Positions 8,650-18,597 of a stretch of DNA of 64,000 nt are shown here, piece by piece. The notes beneath the pieces were generated by a model. The model was not told the origin of the DNA. It did no database searches and saw only the letters and a program-made list of their open reading frames with translations. The number at the start of each line of letters is the position of its first letter. Position 1 is the first letter of the stretch. The translations under genes were made by a program, and so were the position numbers. Location: the NCBI RefSeq assembly GCF_014930455.1, contig NZ_JAAIYO010000003.1, positions 1 through 64,000 on the forward strand, read 5' to 3'. Origin of the DNA: Corallococcus soli (GTDB lineage: Bacteria; Myxococcota; Myxococcia; Myxococcales; Myxococcaceae).

Positions 8650-11600
8650 GCACGCTCGTCCTGACGCTGCCCCTGGAGGACTCGCTGGAGGCGGCGAACA
8701 CGGCGCTCCAGACCTCACCTCCGGGCGAGGTGGAGTGGGTGCTGCCCGTGGGCGAGGGCGTGCTCACCACCGACTTCGTCATCGGCTCGCCCGTGCACGC
8801 GCTGCGGCTGCGGGGCGGGGCGGGGGCGACGCTGAAGCTCGACGGCGGGTCGCTGGTGCTCATCGGCACGGCGACGGGCCTGTCGGACGTGGCGGTGGTG
8901 GCCGATGGGGCGGCGAAGGGCGTCGTCCTCAAGGGCGGGCGGGTGGAGGTGTCGGACGTGTCGGTAGCGGCCACCGCTCCGGCGGAGTGCACGGCGCTGA
9001 CGGTGGAGTCGCCCGATGGCACTGTGAGCATCGACTCGCTGATGGTGACGGCGAAGGGCGCGGATGCGACGGGGCTCCGGCTCCTGGCGATGGAGGCCCG
9101 CGTCACCGGCCTGTCCGTCTCCGACGTGGAGGCCTCCTCCGGGGACGCCTTCGGGGTGAGGGCGGTCTGCCAGCGCTCGCAGTGGGCGGACGTGCGGGTG
9201 CGGGAGGTCCACGGCAAGCAGGCGGGGACAGGCCTGGAGCTGGCGGGCCTCTTCCGCGCCGACCTCTCCGGGCTCTTGGTGTCGCAGGTGTCCGGCGCCG
9301 GTGCCGTCGGGGCCCGGGTGCTGGTGTCCCGTGAGGAGGGGGAGGGCGTGTCCTCGGTGGACGTGTCCGTCACCGGGGTGAAGGCGCTGGAGCAACGGTG
9401 GTGCGTGGGGCTGGTGGTCGGCACGCCGGGGCCGCTCCAGGTGCGGGGCTTCACCGTGCGCGCGGTGCAGGGGGCGTTCGCGCTGGGGCTGTTGGCGGTG
9501 GGCGGGCGCGGCATCGAGGTGGGCATCGGGCAGGTGGAGGAGGTGCTGGGCGGCACGCTGGCCACGGGCCTGCGGGTGCTGGGCGGGCCTTCGCTCCAGC
9601 CGGTCGTGGTGCGCGACGTGGAGGTGAGTCGCGTGTCGGCGGCGCCCGTGCCCGCCGGTGCGCAGCCGGCTCCGGCGTGGTCGGACTGGCTCACCGCCGC
9701 GCTGGAGTCGCTCGTGGGGGCCGTGGAGGGCCCGCTGACGCTGCCTGTGTTCCCTTCGGCTGCGGACGTGGTGGGGCTGCACCTGGCCGCGCCGCTGGGC
9801 GGGCTGGAGCCGGTGCTGGACGAAGGCACGCCGGGAGAACTCTCCGTCGAGGACTGCTCGTTGTTCGTCATCACCGGCACCGCGCTGCAACTGGAGGGCG
9901 GGCTGCGCACGGCGCTGGTGCGGCGCACCGAGGCGTGGACGTCCGTGCACGCGGGCTGGCTCCAGGCGGAGCAGTTGCTGCTGGCGCAGCTCACCTGGCA
10001 CCGGCACGCGCACGGGCTGCGGCTGGGGCCGGGCGAGGTGCGCGCCTATGACTCGCTCTTCACGGCCATCGTCGGCCCCCCGTTCGTGCTGGAGACGGAC
10101 GCGGAGCTGTCCGCGTCGCCCGCGCTGTTCGCGGAAGGGGCGGGGCCTCCGTTCCTGGCGGTGGGGCCGCTGCCCTACGTGACACCGGGGACGCCGACGG
10201 TGCCTCCGGTGTTGCTCACCGGGACGCTGCCCCCGCCGGAGACCGTGGACCTGCGGCTGGTGCCGGACGCGAGCGTCACCCGCGCGGCCGTGGTCGTGCC
10301 GGGGGATGGCCCGAGGGATCCCGCGCCCTTCGTCGGTGCGTGGGCTCCGGACGTGGTGCCGGGCTGTGACGTCCGTGATCCGCAGCCCCGCCCGTGGCTC
10401 GCGGCCCCGGAGCGCCCCGCGCCGGGCGCGCTGGTGGACTACCTGGCCCGGGATGCGCGGTCGCTGTTGGCGGTGATGCTGGAGCGGGCCCGCACGGTGA
10501 TGGCGCCTTGGGAGGACCGGGGGCCAGCGGACTTCACGACGATGTTGCTGGAGGCGGTGGCCGCGCAGTTGGACTCGCTCGCGTACCAGCAGGAGCGCGC
10601 GGTGGTGGAGGGCTTCCTGGAGGACGCGCGCCTGCGCCGCTCCGTGGAGGACCATGCTCGCGGCCTGGACTGCGTGCCCGACCCTGGCCTGTCCGCCACG
10701 GCGATGCTGCGCTTCCGGTTGGACGCGGACACGCTCGCGGCGCTGGTGCAGGCGCGGCTGGATGAACTCAGCCTGCCTTCGCTCCCCGCCGGCACCACGC
10801 CCCTGGAGTTCCTCACCGGCGGTGGCGTGCTGGAGCTGCCGGCGGACACGCTGGTGGCGAACAGCTCCACGCAGGAGCAGTCGCTGGTGTTCGTCACCGA
10901 AGCGCCGCTGTCGTACTTCCCGCGCCTGGACGCCATCCCGCTCGCGCAGTCGGTGCGGGTGGGGGACACCGGGGCCACGCTGGCGGGGGTGTTCCCGGAG
11001 CTGGAGTCCGGCCGGTGGCTGGTGCTGTACCGGGGACGCGGCCAGGGCGGGCACGTGGTGCGCGTGACGTCCGTGGTGCTCGCCACCGACACGACCTTCA
11101 TCGGGTGGGATCCGCGCCGGCTGGCGCCGGAGGACTTCCTGGCGCCGGGAGATCCGACGCCCGGGCCCCGCGCGACGGTGCTGGGCAACGTCGTGCCCGC
11201 GCACCACGGCCTGCCGGTGACTCCGTTGCCGGAGGGCTTCGAGGCCGACTCCGCGGAGCCCTTCGCGCGCAGCCTGGCGCAGTGGCGCGCGTTGCTGTCT
11301 CCCACCGTGGATGGCAGCCGTGAGCGCGAGGTGGTGCTGCCGTTCCATCCCATCAGCGTTCAGGCGCCCGGGTATCCCCTGCCGGGAGACGAGGCGCGGC
11401 GCGGGACGCCCCAGCTCCAGGTGAGCGTGGAGGACGACCCGTGGACGCTGGTGGACGACCTGTCCGTGCAGGGGCCGGGGGATGAGGTCGTCGTGCTGCG
11501 GGCGACGCCCACGGGGGGCGCGAGCCTCCGGTATGGCGATGGCGTCAACGGCGCCGCGCTGCCGCCTCGTCAGACGGCGCTGGGCCTGTCGCTGCGCGTG

Positions 11601-12416
11601 GGCCTGGGGACGGTGGCCAACGTGGGGGAGGGCGTGCTGACGCGCCTGCTCCAGGTGCCGCTGGATGCGCAGCGTTCGGCGTCCGCGGGGGCGCTGCTCG
11701 AGCAGTCAATGGATGACGTGCGCCTGCTGGTGCGCGTGGACAACCCGCTGCCCGCCGTCGGTGGGCGAGACCCGGAGCCGCTCGACTCCATCCGCTACCG
11801 AGCGCCCGCGGGTGTCTCCGAGCCGTTGTCCGCCGTCACCGTCCAGGACTACGTGCGGCTGCTCCAGCGGATGCCGGAGGTCGCTGGCGCCTCCGCGCGC
11901 GTCGTGGACCGGGACCTGCGCACCGTCATCCGCGTCACCGTGCTGCTGCGCGACGAGGACACGCTGGACCGCGACGAGCTGCTGCGCCGGTGGGCGGGCG
12001 TGCGGCGACGGCTGGAGGAGATCCGCCTGCTGGGCGTGGACGTGGAGGCCCTGCCGCCCCGCTGGGTGCCGCTCGACCTGGACCTGGAGGTGGACGTCGC
12101 GCCGCATGCGCAGGCGGATCAGGTGCGCGACGCGGTGGTGGGGGCCATCGCGGGGGACGGCGGGCTGCTGGATCCGGACCGCTCCGGGCTGAACGGCGAC
12201 GTGCAGCTCGCGGACCTGTACCAGGCGGTGCTGCGGGTGGCCGGGGTGACGGCGGTGCGGGTGAAGCGCTTCCGCCGGCTGGAGTCCAACGCGCCGGAGC
12301 GGCTGGCTGAAGGCGTCATCCCCATCGGTCCGGAAGAGGTGGCCACCGCGCGCGGCGGGTACTGGCCGGGCTCCGAAGGGGTCCTCACCGTGCATGTCCG
12401 CGGAGGGCTGCGATGA
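8646..12416 (+). CDS. Baseplate J-like protein with N-terminal beta-helix
   Basis: The 1256-residue product is far longer than ordinary baseplate J proteins (300-650 residues). About residues 597-1256 are the baseplate part, starting DYLARDARSLLAVMLERA. Further on come GASLRYGDGVNGAALPP, the PLDSIRYRAP motif, TVQDYVRLLQRMPEVAGA and the C-terminal LYQAVLRVAGVTAVRVKRF. Residues 1-595 read as repeated short Val/Ser strands with Gly turns, as in a right-handed beta-helix (inference). GTG 8646 overlaps the previous TGA. It is Afp11-like in role, joining wedges around the hub; the extra domain may form a surface decoration or fibre base. Confidence 0.85.
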   Translation: MSTLVLTLPLEDSLEAANTALQTSPPGEVEWVLPVGEGVLTTDFVIGSPVHALRLRGGAGATLKLDGGSLVLIGTATGLSDVAVVADGAAKGVVLKGGRVEVSDVSVAATAPAECTALTVESPDGTVSIDSLMVTAKGADATGLRLLAMEARVTGLSVSDVEASSGDAFGVRAVCQRSQWADVRVREVHGKQAGTGLELAGLFRADLSGLLVSQVSGAGAVGARVLVSREEGEGVSSVDVSVTGVKALEQRWCVGLVVGTPGPLQVRGFTVRAVQGAFALGLLAVGGRGIEVGIGQVEEVLGGTLATGLRVLGGPSLQPVVVRDVEVSRVSAAPVPAGAQPAPAWSDWLTAALESLVGAVEGPLTLPVFPSAADVVGLHLAAPLGGLEPVLDEGTPGELSVEDCSLFVITGTALQLEGGLRTALVRRTEAWTSVHAGWLQAEQLLLAQLTWHRHAHGLRLGPGEVRAYDSLFTAIVGPPFVLETDAELSASPALFAEGAGPPFLAVGPLPYVTPGTPTVPPVLLTGTLPPPETVDLRLVPDASVTRAAVVVPGDGPRDPAPFVGAWAPDVVPGCDVRDPQPRPWLAAPERPAPGALVDYLARDARSLLAVMLERARTVMAPWEDRGPADFTTMLLEAVAAQLDSLAYQQERAVVEGFLEDARLRRSVEDHARGLDCVPDPGLSATAMLRFRLDADTLAALVQARLDELSLPSLPAGTTPLEFLTGGGVLELPADTLVANSSTQEQSLVFVTEAPLSYFPRLDAIPLAQSVRVGDTGATLAGVFPELESGRWLVLYRGRGQGGHVVRVTSVVLATDTTFIGWDPRRLAPEDFLAPGDPTPGPRATVLGNVVPAHHGLPVTPLPEGFEADSAEPFARSLAQWRALLSPTVDGSREREVVLPFHPISVQAPGYPLPGDEARRGTPQLQVSVEDDPWTLVDDLSVQGPGDEVVVLRATPTGGASLRYGDGVNGAALPPRQTALGLSLRVGLGTVANVGEGVLTRLLQVPLDAQRSASAGALLEQSMDDVRLLVRVDNPLPAVGGRDPEPLDSIRYRAPAGVSEPLSAVTVQDYVRLLQRMPEVAGASARVVDRDLRTVIRVTVLLRDEDTLDRDELLRRWAGVRRRLEEIRLLGVDVEALPPRWVPLDLDLEVDVAPHAQADQVRDAVVGAIAGDGGLLDPDRSGLNGDVQLADLYQAVLRVAGVTAVRVKRFRRLESNAPERLAEGVIPIGPEEVATARGGYWPGSEGVLTVHVRGGLR

Positions 12417-14959
12417 GCCGCGTTCCCGCGGAGCACCAGGCACTGACGCACGAGCAGCTCCGCACGCGGCTGGGCGAGACGGCGCGCATCGCCTTCGCCC
12501 GCGCGGACGAAGCGCCCACCTGGAACCCGCTCGCGTACGCCGCGCCGTCCTCGGTGGACCTGGGGCGTGGGTTGCTGGACAGCGTGGCGCTCGCGCTGCA
12601 CGTGCTGTGGACGTACCAGCAGGCCTGGGCGGAAGAGGCCTTCCTCGCCACCGCGCGGCTGGAGGACTCCGTCTCCAAGCTGCTGGGCCACATCGGCTAC
12701 CGGCCGAGTCCGGGCACGGCGGCGGTGGGGCTCCAGCACTTCCGCTGCAAGGCGAACGTGAGCGGCACGCTGCCCGCCGGCTTCGCGGTGTCGTCGGCCG
12801 CCGAAGGGGAGGAGCTGGCCGCCACCTTCGAGACGCTCGCGCCGCTGCGCCTGCTCCCGGAGCTCAACGAGCTGCGCGCGTTCATGCCTCCTCGTGCGGG
12901 TTCGGAGTCAGGGACCGGCGGCGGGGCGGGCACGGGCGGTGCGGGCACCGGCGGGACGGGAGGGACCGGGGGCACGGGTGGCACCGGAGGCACGGGCGGG
13001 ACGGGGGGCACCGGCGGGCCCTCGGGCGAAGCGGGCGAGCCCGGAGCCCCCGCGCCCACGGGCGGCATCTTCGGGCCGGGCTCGGTGCTCGCGGGCCTCC
13101 AGGAGCGCATCGAGGTGCAGCGCCACGGCCCGTTGGAGGAGCGGCGGGTGGCTCGGGCGAAGCAGGATGCGCGCAAGCTGGCGTCGCTGATGAAGACGCT
13201 GGAGCTGGAGGGGGACTCCGGCTGCAAGGGCACCCTCGACGCGCTCTGCGCACAACTGTGCGAAGCCCAGAAGGTGGTGGCCCAGGCCGCGCCCCCAGCC
13301 GGTCGTCCGGTGGGCGCGCTGTCCGAGTCGCAGGAGATCGTCGCCCGGCAGTTGCGCAACCTCCAGAAGCGACAGGCGGACGCGCTCGCCGCGCTGGAGG
13401 AGGCCCTGGCGCCGTGCGAGGACGAAGACCCGGCCGCGCATGCGCGACGCCTGGACCGGATGGTCACGTTCCTGGATGCCTTCGTGAACGGTCTCATCCA
13501 GGAGGCGCGGGATCAGCTCGTCCTGCTGAAGGGCAGCGAGGCGCTGAACCGGGCGGACATCGCGTTCGGCGCGGAGGCGGGCGTGGCCCGGCCGCTGGGC
13601 CTCGCGGGCGCTGGCGCGGACACGCTGTTCCTGCTGCCGTTGACGGACGCGTCGGGGCTCACCTCCCAGGAGCCGCCGGTGCGGCCGGGAGACTGGCTGG
13701 TGCTGGCCGAGGACGTGGAGCGCCTGGGGCCCGCGGGCGCGAAGGGCACGGAGCGACTCTTCCGCGAAGCGCTGCGGGTGCTGCGCGTGCGCATGGAGAC
13801 GCCGGCCGGACAGCGCACGCCGATGACGCAGGTGACGTTCCAGCCGCCACTGTCCCGCGCGTATGCGCTGGACCGGGTGGTGCTGCTCGGCAACAACACG
13901 CTGGTCAGCGAGGGCTCCACGGTGGAGGAGGTCGCCGAGCCCGCGCTGGACCGCCGCACCGTGCCCCTGCTCCACGGCCCGGTGACGTGGCTGCGCGACG
14001 CGAGCCACGCGGGAGGCCGCAGGCCGGAGGTGACCCTGAAGGTCGGGGGCCGTCCGTGGCGTCCGGTGGACTCGCTCCTGGAGGCCGCGCCGGAGGAGCC
14101 CGTGTTCTGTGTGGAGCCGTTGCCGGGGGGCGCCGCGCGCCTGCGGGTGGGCGGTCAGGACCACGGCGCGGCGCTGCCCCTGGGCGCGGAGGTTCGCGTG
14201 CGCTACCGCGTGGGCCGGGGGCTGGGCGGCAACCGGGCGGCGCTGCGGCTGATGGCGATGGGCAGCCCGCACCCTTGCGTGGAGAAGACCTTCAACCCGT
14301 TGCCGTTGTCCGGCGGGACGGACCCGGAGGCGCCCGCGCTGGCGCGCGTGCGGGGACCGGCGATGGTGGGCGCGATGGACCGCGCGGTGTCCCTGTCGGA
14401 CGTGCGGGCGCTGGCGCAGGTCTTCGACGGCGTGCACCGCGCGAACGTGTTCCGCGATGGCGTGCGCCGCCGCCTGCTGACGGTGGTGGTGTCGGGAACC
14501 GAGGGCGCGGCCCTGGGGCGCTCGGACATCGAGGCGCTGGGGGCGCACCTGATGGCGCGCGTGGCCCCCGGGGTGGAGCTGCGCTTGAAGAACCGGCAGC
14601 GCGTGGAGGTGCGGTTGCGCCTGCTCCTTCGCGTCGTGAAGGGCGCGGACCCGGTGGCGGTGCTCCAGGAGACGCGGCTGCGTCTGGGCGTGGACCGGGA
14701 TCCGGAGCGCGAACCGGGGCTGTTGGATCCGGAGCGCGTGGAGCTGGGTGCGGACCTCCAGTTGTCGGACGTGTACGGCGCGCTCGCGGACATCGACGGG
14801 GTGCGCTCGGTGGTGGTGCAGGGGCTGCATCGCGAAGGCACGCCGCCGTTGCTCTCCGAGCGCATCACCACCGCGCCGGGCGAGCTGCTCGGATGGGCGC
14901 CGCCTTCCGGTGGAAGCGATGGCGTCGCGCTGTTCTACGAGGAGGCGCAGGACCTATGA
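12413..14959 (+). CDS. Second baseplate J-like protein with Gly-Thr linker
   Basis: The 848-residue product starts like Afp12-type putative baseplate proteins (HEQLRTRLGETARIAFARADE, then PLAYAAPSSVDLGRGLLDSVALALHVLW-type helix). Its C-terminus has the usual baseplate-J ending (ADLQLSDVYGALADIDGVRSV). FNPLPLSGGTDPE near residue 627 is the gpJ loop also seen as NPLPAVGGRDPE in the preceding protein. Residues 166-204 are a low-complexity Gly/Thr/Ala collagen-like linker absent from most homologues. ATG 12413 overlaps the preceding stop. Confidence 0.85.
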   Translation: MSRVPAEHQALTHEQLRTRLGETARIAFARADEAPTWNPLAYAAPSSVDLGRGLLDSVALALHVLWTYQQAWAEEAFLATARLEDSVSKLLGHIGYRPSPGTAAVGLQHFRCKANVSGTLPAGFAVSSAAEGEELAATFETLAPLRLLPELNELRAFMPPRAGSESGTGGGAGTGGAGTGGTGGTGGTGGTGGTGGTGGTGGPSGEAGEPGAPAPTGGIFGPGSVLAGLQERIEVQRHGPLEERRVARAKQDARKLASLMKTLELEGDSGCKGTLDALCAQLCEAQKVVAQAAPPAGRPVGALSESQEIVARQLRNLQKRQADALAALEEALAPCEDEDPAAHARRLDRMVTFLDAFVNGLIQEARDQLVLLKGSEALNRADIAFGAEAGVARPLGLAGAGADTLFLLPLTDASGLTSQEPPVRPGDWLVLAEDVERLGPAGAKGTERLFREALRVLRVRMETPAGQRTPMTQVTFQPPLSRAYALDRVVLLGNNTLVSEGSTVEEVAEPALDRRTVPLLHGPVTWLRDASHAGGRRPEVTLKVGGRPWRPVDSLLEAAPEEPVFCVEPLPGGAARLRVGGQDHGAALPLGAEVRVRYRVGRGLGGNRAALRLMAMGSPHPCVEKTFNPLPLSGGTDPEAPALARVRGPAMVGAMDRAVSLSDVRALAQVFDGVHRANVFRDGVRRRLLTVVVSGTEGAALGRSDIEALGAHLMARVAPGVELRLKNRQRVEVRLRLLLRVVKGADPVAVLQETRLRLGVDRDPEREPGLLDPERVELGADLQLSDVYGALADIDGVRSVVVQGLHREGTPPLLSERITTAPGELLGWAPPSGGSDGVALFYEEAQDL
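12911..13025 (+). repeat. Gly-Thr-Gly coding microsatellite
   Basis: An imperfect run of GGC/ACC/GGG codons encodes Gly-Thr-Gly-Gly triplets inside the second baseplate J gene. The period is 9 bases (GGN-ACN-GGN) with third-position variation. It keeps the reading frame, so copy-number change would alter linker length without frameshift. Confidence 0.85.
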
Positions 14960-17900
14960 GCCATCCCTCGCAGCGCCTGCTCCAGCTCCTGCCCGGCCTC
15001 TACTCGGCGCGGGACGCCGTCCTCGCGGACCATCCCCTCCTCAAGCTGCTCGCCGTGCTGGGCACGGAGCTGGACGCGTTCTCCCGCGCCGTGGACCAGC
15101 TCTGGGACGACCACTTCGTCGAGCGTGCCGGGCCGCAGGCGCTGCCGCTGCTGGCGGAGCTGCTGGGCGCGCGGCTCATCACCGGCGACCCCCGCGTTCA
15201 GCGCGGCGTGGTGGCGCGCTCGGTGGCGTGGCGGCGCCGCAAGGGCACGCTCGCGTCATTGGAGGAGATGCTCTCCGTCACCAGCCTCTGGGACGCGGAG
15301 GTGGATGAGGCCTTCCGCTCGCTCCTGGAGACGCAGGACCTCAACGACCTGCTGCCCTGGCGCGGGCGCACCGCCGTGGTGTGGGATCCCATCGGTCTGG
15401 CGGATCCGCTCACGCGCCGCTCGCCCGGCGTCGAGCGCCCGCGTGATGGCATCCCCGAACGAGGGCCGTTGCTTGGCGTGGCCCCGGGAGAGACCCTGGA
15501 TCAGGCCTTGCGCCGGTTGGGCCGCGCGGACGCGGGCCGGCACGCCGCGTCCCCGCGCACGCTGGACCTGCTGGGCTGGGCCCGTCCGGACGTGGCGCTC
15601 ATCCGCACCGCGCGCCTGACGCCGGTGGAGCTGGAGGAGGTGACGCCCGCGGAGGTGCACGTCCTGCCCAACGGCTACCGAGGCTTCCGCGTGGACCCGT
15701 TGGATCGGGACGGCCCGCTGGTGTGGCTCCAGCCGCTGGAGCGGGCGGACCTCACCGGGGGGCTCACCGCGCGCCATGAGCCCGAACCCGCCTCGTCCGG
15801 CACGGGGCGCACGGCGGCGATGCTGCTGACGCCCACCGCGCTGGCGGAGGACGCGGACGCGGCGGAGCGGGCGGACGCCCTCACCGTGTCCGTGGATGGC
15901 ATCCCCCTGGTGGGCCCGGAGGCGCTGCCGCTCCTGCGCGGCCCGCTGCCCACCGCGCCCGTGGGGCCCACGCCCACGCTCCGGTTCGCGGACCGGGGCC
16001 GGCCGGCGCCGGGAGACCAGTGGCGCCTGACGCTGCTCGCCGCCCGTGTAGACGCGGACACGCCGCTCCTGTCCTCCGTGCTCGAACCGGGCGCGCTGAA
16101 CACCGTCACCGTCACCCCGGAGGCGAACCAGCTCCTGGGTGGCACCACCGCCGCGCTGCTCGTCGAGCGCCTGAAGGGGACGCCGCGCCTGAGGGACACG
16201 GATGGCGCCTGGCGCGACCTCACCCCCGGCATCCGTCTGGGGCTGCCCCGGAGCAACGCGGTTCGCGTATCGCTGGCGGGGACCCCGTGGGTGGCGCGCA
16301 TCGAACAGCACCTCGCGGACGGCAGCCTGCGCCTCGCCCGCTTCGACGCGAGCGCCGACGGTGGACCCTGGCAGGTGGCAGAGCTGGTGGGGGCCCTGCC
16401 TCCGGACGGTCCGGGCATGGCGCTCGCGGCCCTCGCGGACACGCTGTTGCTGGTGGCTCCGGACGGCGCGGGGAAGCTGGGCGTGTGGTCGGTGACGGGC
16501 CTGGAGGGTGCCACGCCCACGGCGACGCGCCTGGACACCACCAGTCCAAGACAGCCCGCCGCGCGGCTGGCCCCCAGCCTGTGCGTGCGCGCAGGACGGC
16601 TCTTCGTCCTGGGCGGAGACCTGGGCGGTGCGCCCACCGGGGACCTGTGGTCGCTCCCGGTCGCGGGTGGCACCTGGCGTCCGCACGCGGTGCGCAACCG
16701 TCAGGAGCGCAAGGCGGCCACGTTGCTCGGCACGCCGCAGGGGCTTGTGCTCGTGGGAGGCGAGGCCGTGACGGGCGAGCTGGCCGTGACGGTGATGGCC
16801 TGCGACCCTGCCTCCGCGAGCCCGGCGTGGCGTCCGCTGGCGCCGCTGCCCATCGAGCCTGGCCTGCCCGGGGTGCTCGTGGCCACGGAGACGGCCACCG
16901 GACTGGAGGCCCTGGTCTGGGCGGACACGACGCGGCCCCGGAGGCTGACGCTGACCCTGGGGGAGAGCGCCTGGGTGTCGGGCGCGCTGGAGCCGGACGG
17001 CACGAACCCGCCGATCCCCGGCGAGGCCCTGTACGCCGCCGGGCGCGTGCTCTTCGTGGACCCTCCGCCGCTGCCCGCCTCGGAGGTCGTCTTCTCGTTG
17101 GACGGGCGCGGCCACCTCGCGTTCCTGCCGGAGCTGGCGTTGCTGCCGGACGAGCTGCTGCGCTTCAACGTGGCCAACGACGGCGCGGTCTTCATCGAGC
17201 CGCGTCCGGGCCAGCCGCTCCCGTTGGATGCGCGGCCCGGTGGCGCCTACCACGCGCGGGACGCATCACGCTCCGGCGCCGCGCGGCGGTATTCGGTGCC
17301 CGGTCGCCTGCGGCGTCACCCGTTCAAGCTGCGGCAGCGGAGCCTGGGCCCCTGGAACACGCTGGCACCGAGCAACGCCGCGGGCATCGTGGCGGTGGAT
17401 CCGCGCCTGGGCCGCATCGTGCTCCAGGACGACGCGCCCGTGGGCCACGTCACCGTCTCCGCGCGCGTGGGCCGGGGCGCCTCCGTGGGCGCGGGGCTGC
17501 TCACCCCGGACCGCCGTCCGCCCGAGGACTGGGCGGAGCCGGACCTGCCGTTCCCCGAGCCCCCGGATCGCCCCGGTGACCGCTCCGGCACCGGGCGCCC
17601 CATCACGGCGTGGATCTCCCCGTCGCGCGCGGGCGGGGTGCTCGCGGCCGGAGAGGTGGAGCGGCCCATCGTCGCCACCGTCACGGAGGCCCTGGGCTTC
17701 GGCGCGCCCCCGGTGGTGGGCATCATCGGTTCGCCGCGCCTGCCGCCCGCGCGCCTGTCACAGGGGCTGGAGGCGGGCCTGTCCCTCTTCGCCTCGGACA
17801 CGGGGGCCGCGCCCTGCATCGGCGCGGATGAGAATGGCCTCTCGCTGGCGCTCTACCCGGGTTTCGGCGGTGGCGCCGACACGGGCGTGTGGCTCGCGGG

Positions 17901-18597
17901 GCTGTGGCTCACGGGCCGCCTGGACCTGGTGCTCGCGCGAGGGCAGGCGGACCTGCGCTGGTGCAACCTGGGCGCACCCGGGCAGGTGGGGTTGTGGATG
18001 CCGGGTGGTGGGCACCAGGACGTCAGCGCGCGCCGCTCGCTGCCCCCGGCCGACGTGGAGCTGCGCCTCTACGGTTGCATGGTGGGCGCCATCGAGCTGC
18101 CACCCTGGGTCCACCTCATCGCCGCGGGCTGCACCTTCGACGCGGGCAGCCGGGACGCCACCGCCATCCGCGCGGCCGGGGCGCGCGTGCGGCTGCGGCA
18201 CTGCACGGTGCTGGGCGCGACCGAGGCCGGCGTGCTGGAGGCCTCCTCCTGCGCCTTCGCGGGCGAGGTGCGCACGGACCGGCCCGACCTGGGCTGGGTC
18301 CGCTACAGCCTGCTCGGGCGCGGCGGACAGCCGCCGGTGTCGCACCAGTCGCGGGTGCACACCGTGTCGTTCCAGTCCAACCGCCAGACGGACCCGGGCT
18401 ACCTGGTGCTGGCGGACAACAACGGCCCCGACGCGCTCCGCGCCTCCGAGCGCGGCGGCATCCCCGGCGCCCATGGCGAGCGCTCCGACCACGAGCGCGA
18501 ACTCTTCGCGCGCACCGACGACGGCATGCCCATTGGCGTGACGCCGTTCCACGCCGACCGCACCCAAGACGACCTCACCCGGATGGGCCGATCATGA
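14956..18597 (+). CDS. Tail protein I homologue with beta-propeller and beta-helix
   Basis: The 1213-residue product begins as a P2 gpI-type baseplate protein: LLPGLYSARD, then VERAGPQALPLLAELLG and AWRRRKGTLASLEEML (residues 1-110). About residues 430-700 contain kelch/galactose-oxidase-like blades (LFVLGGDLGGAPTGDLWSLP, GLVLVGGEAVTGELAVTVM). About 880-1150 are beta-helix coils with Cys turns (LRLYGCMVGAIE, LRHCTVLGATEAGVLEAS). gpI anchors tail fibres, so these additions could be the receptor-facing part (inference). ATG 14956 overlaps the previous stop. Confidence 0.8.
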   Translation: MSHPSQRLLQLLPGLYSARDAVLADHPLLKLLAVLGTELDAFSRAVDQLWDDHFVERAGPQALPLLAELLGARLITGDPRVQRGVVARSVAWRRRKGTLASLEEMLSVTSLWDAEVDEAFRSLLETQDLNDLLPWRGRTAVVWDPIGLADPLTRRSPGVERPRDGIPERGPLLGVAPGETLDQALRRLGRADAGRHAASPRTLDLLGWARPDVALIRTARLTPVELEEVTPAEVHVLPNGYRGFRVDPLDRDGPLVWLQPLERADLTGGLTARHEPEPASSGTGRTAAMLLTPTALAEDADAAERADALTVSVDGIPLVGPEALPLLRGPLPTAPVGPTPTLRFADRGRPAPGDQWRLTLLAARVDADTPLLSSVLEPGALNTVTVTPEANQLLGGTTAALLVERLKGTPRLRDTDGAWRDLTPGIRLGLPRSNAVRVSLAGTPWVARIEQHLADGSLRLARFDASADGGPWQVAELVGALPPDGPGMALAALADTLLLVAPDGAGKLGVWSVTGLEGATPTATRLDTTSPRQPAARLAPSLCVRAGRLFVLGGDLGGAPTGDLWSLPVAGGTWRPHAVRNRQERKAATLLGTPQGLVLVGGEAVTGELAVTVMACDPASASPAWRPLAPLPIEPGLPGVLVATETATGLEALVWADTTRPRRLTLTLGESAWVSGALEPDGTNPPIPGEALYAAGRVLFVDPPPLPASEVVFSLDGRGHLAFLPELALLPDELLRFNVANDGAVFIEPRPGQPLPLDARPGGAYHARDASRSGAARRYSVPGRLRRHPFKLRQRSLGPWNTLAPSNAAGIVAVDPRLGRIVLQDDAPVGHVTVSARVGRGASVGAGLLTPDRRPPEDWAEPDLPFPEPPDRPGDRSGTGRPITAWISPSRAGGVLAAGEVERPIVATVTEALGFGAPPVVGIIGSPRLPPARLSQGLEAGLSLFASDTGAAPCIGADENGLSLALYPGFGGGADTGVWLAGLWLTGRLDLVLARGQADLRWCNLGAPGQVGLWMPGGGHQDVSARRSLPPADVELRLYGCMVGAIELPPWVHLIAAGCTFDAGSRDATAIRAAGARVRLRHCTVLGATEAGVLEASSCAFAGEVRTDRPDLGWVRYSLLGRGGQPPVSHQSRVHTVSFQSNRQTDPGYLVLADNNGPDALRASERGGIPGAHGERSDHERELFARTDDGMPIGVTPFHADRTQDDLTRMGRS

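Noticed and set aside
12394-14955. Extension of tail protein I frame upstream over the second gpJ gene
   Set aside because: Composition is Gly/Arg/Ala shadow; ATG 14956 overlaps the previous stop as do other starts in the operon.
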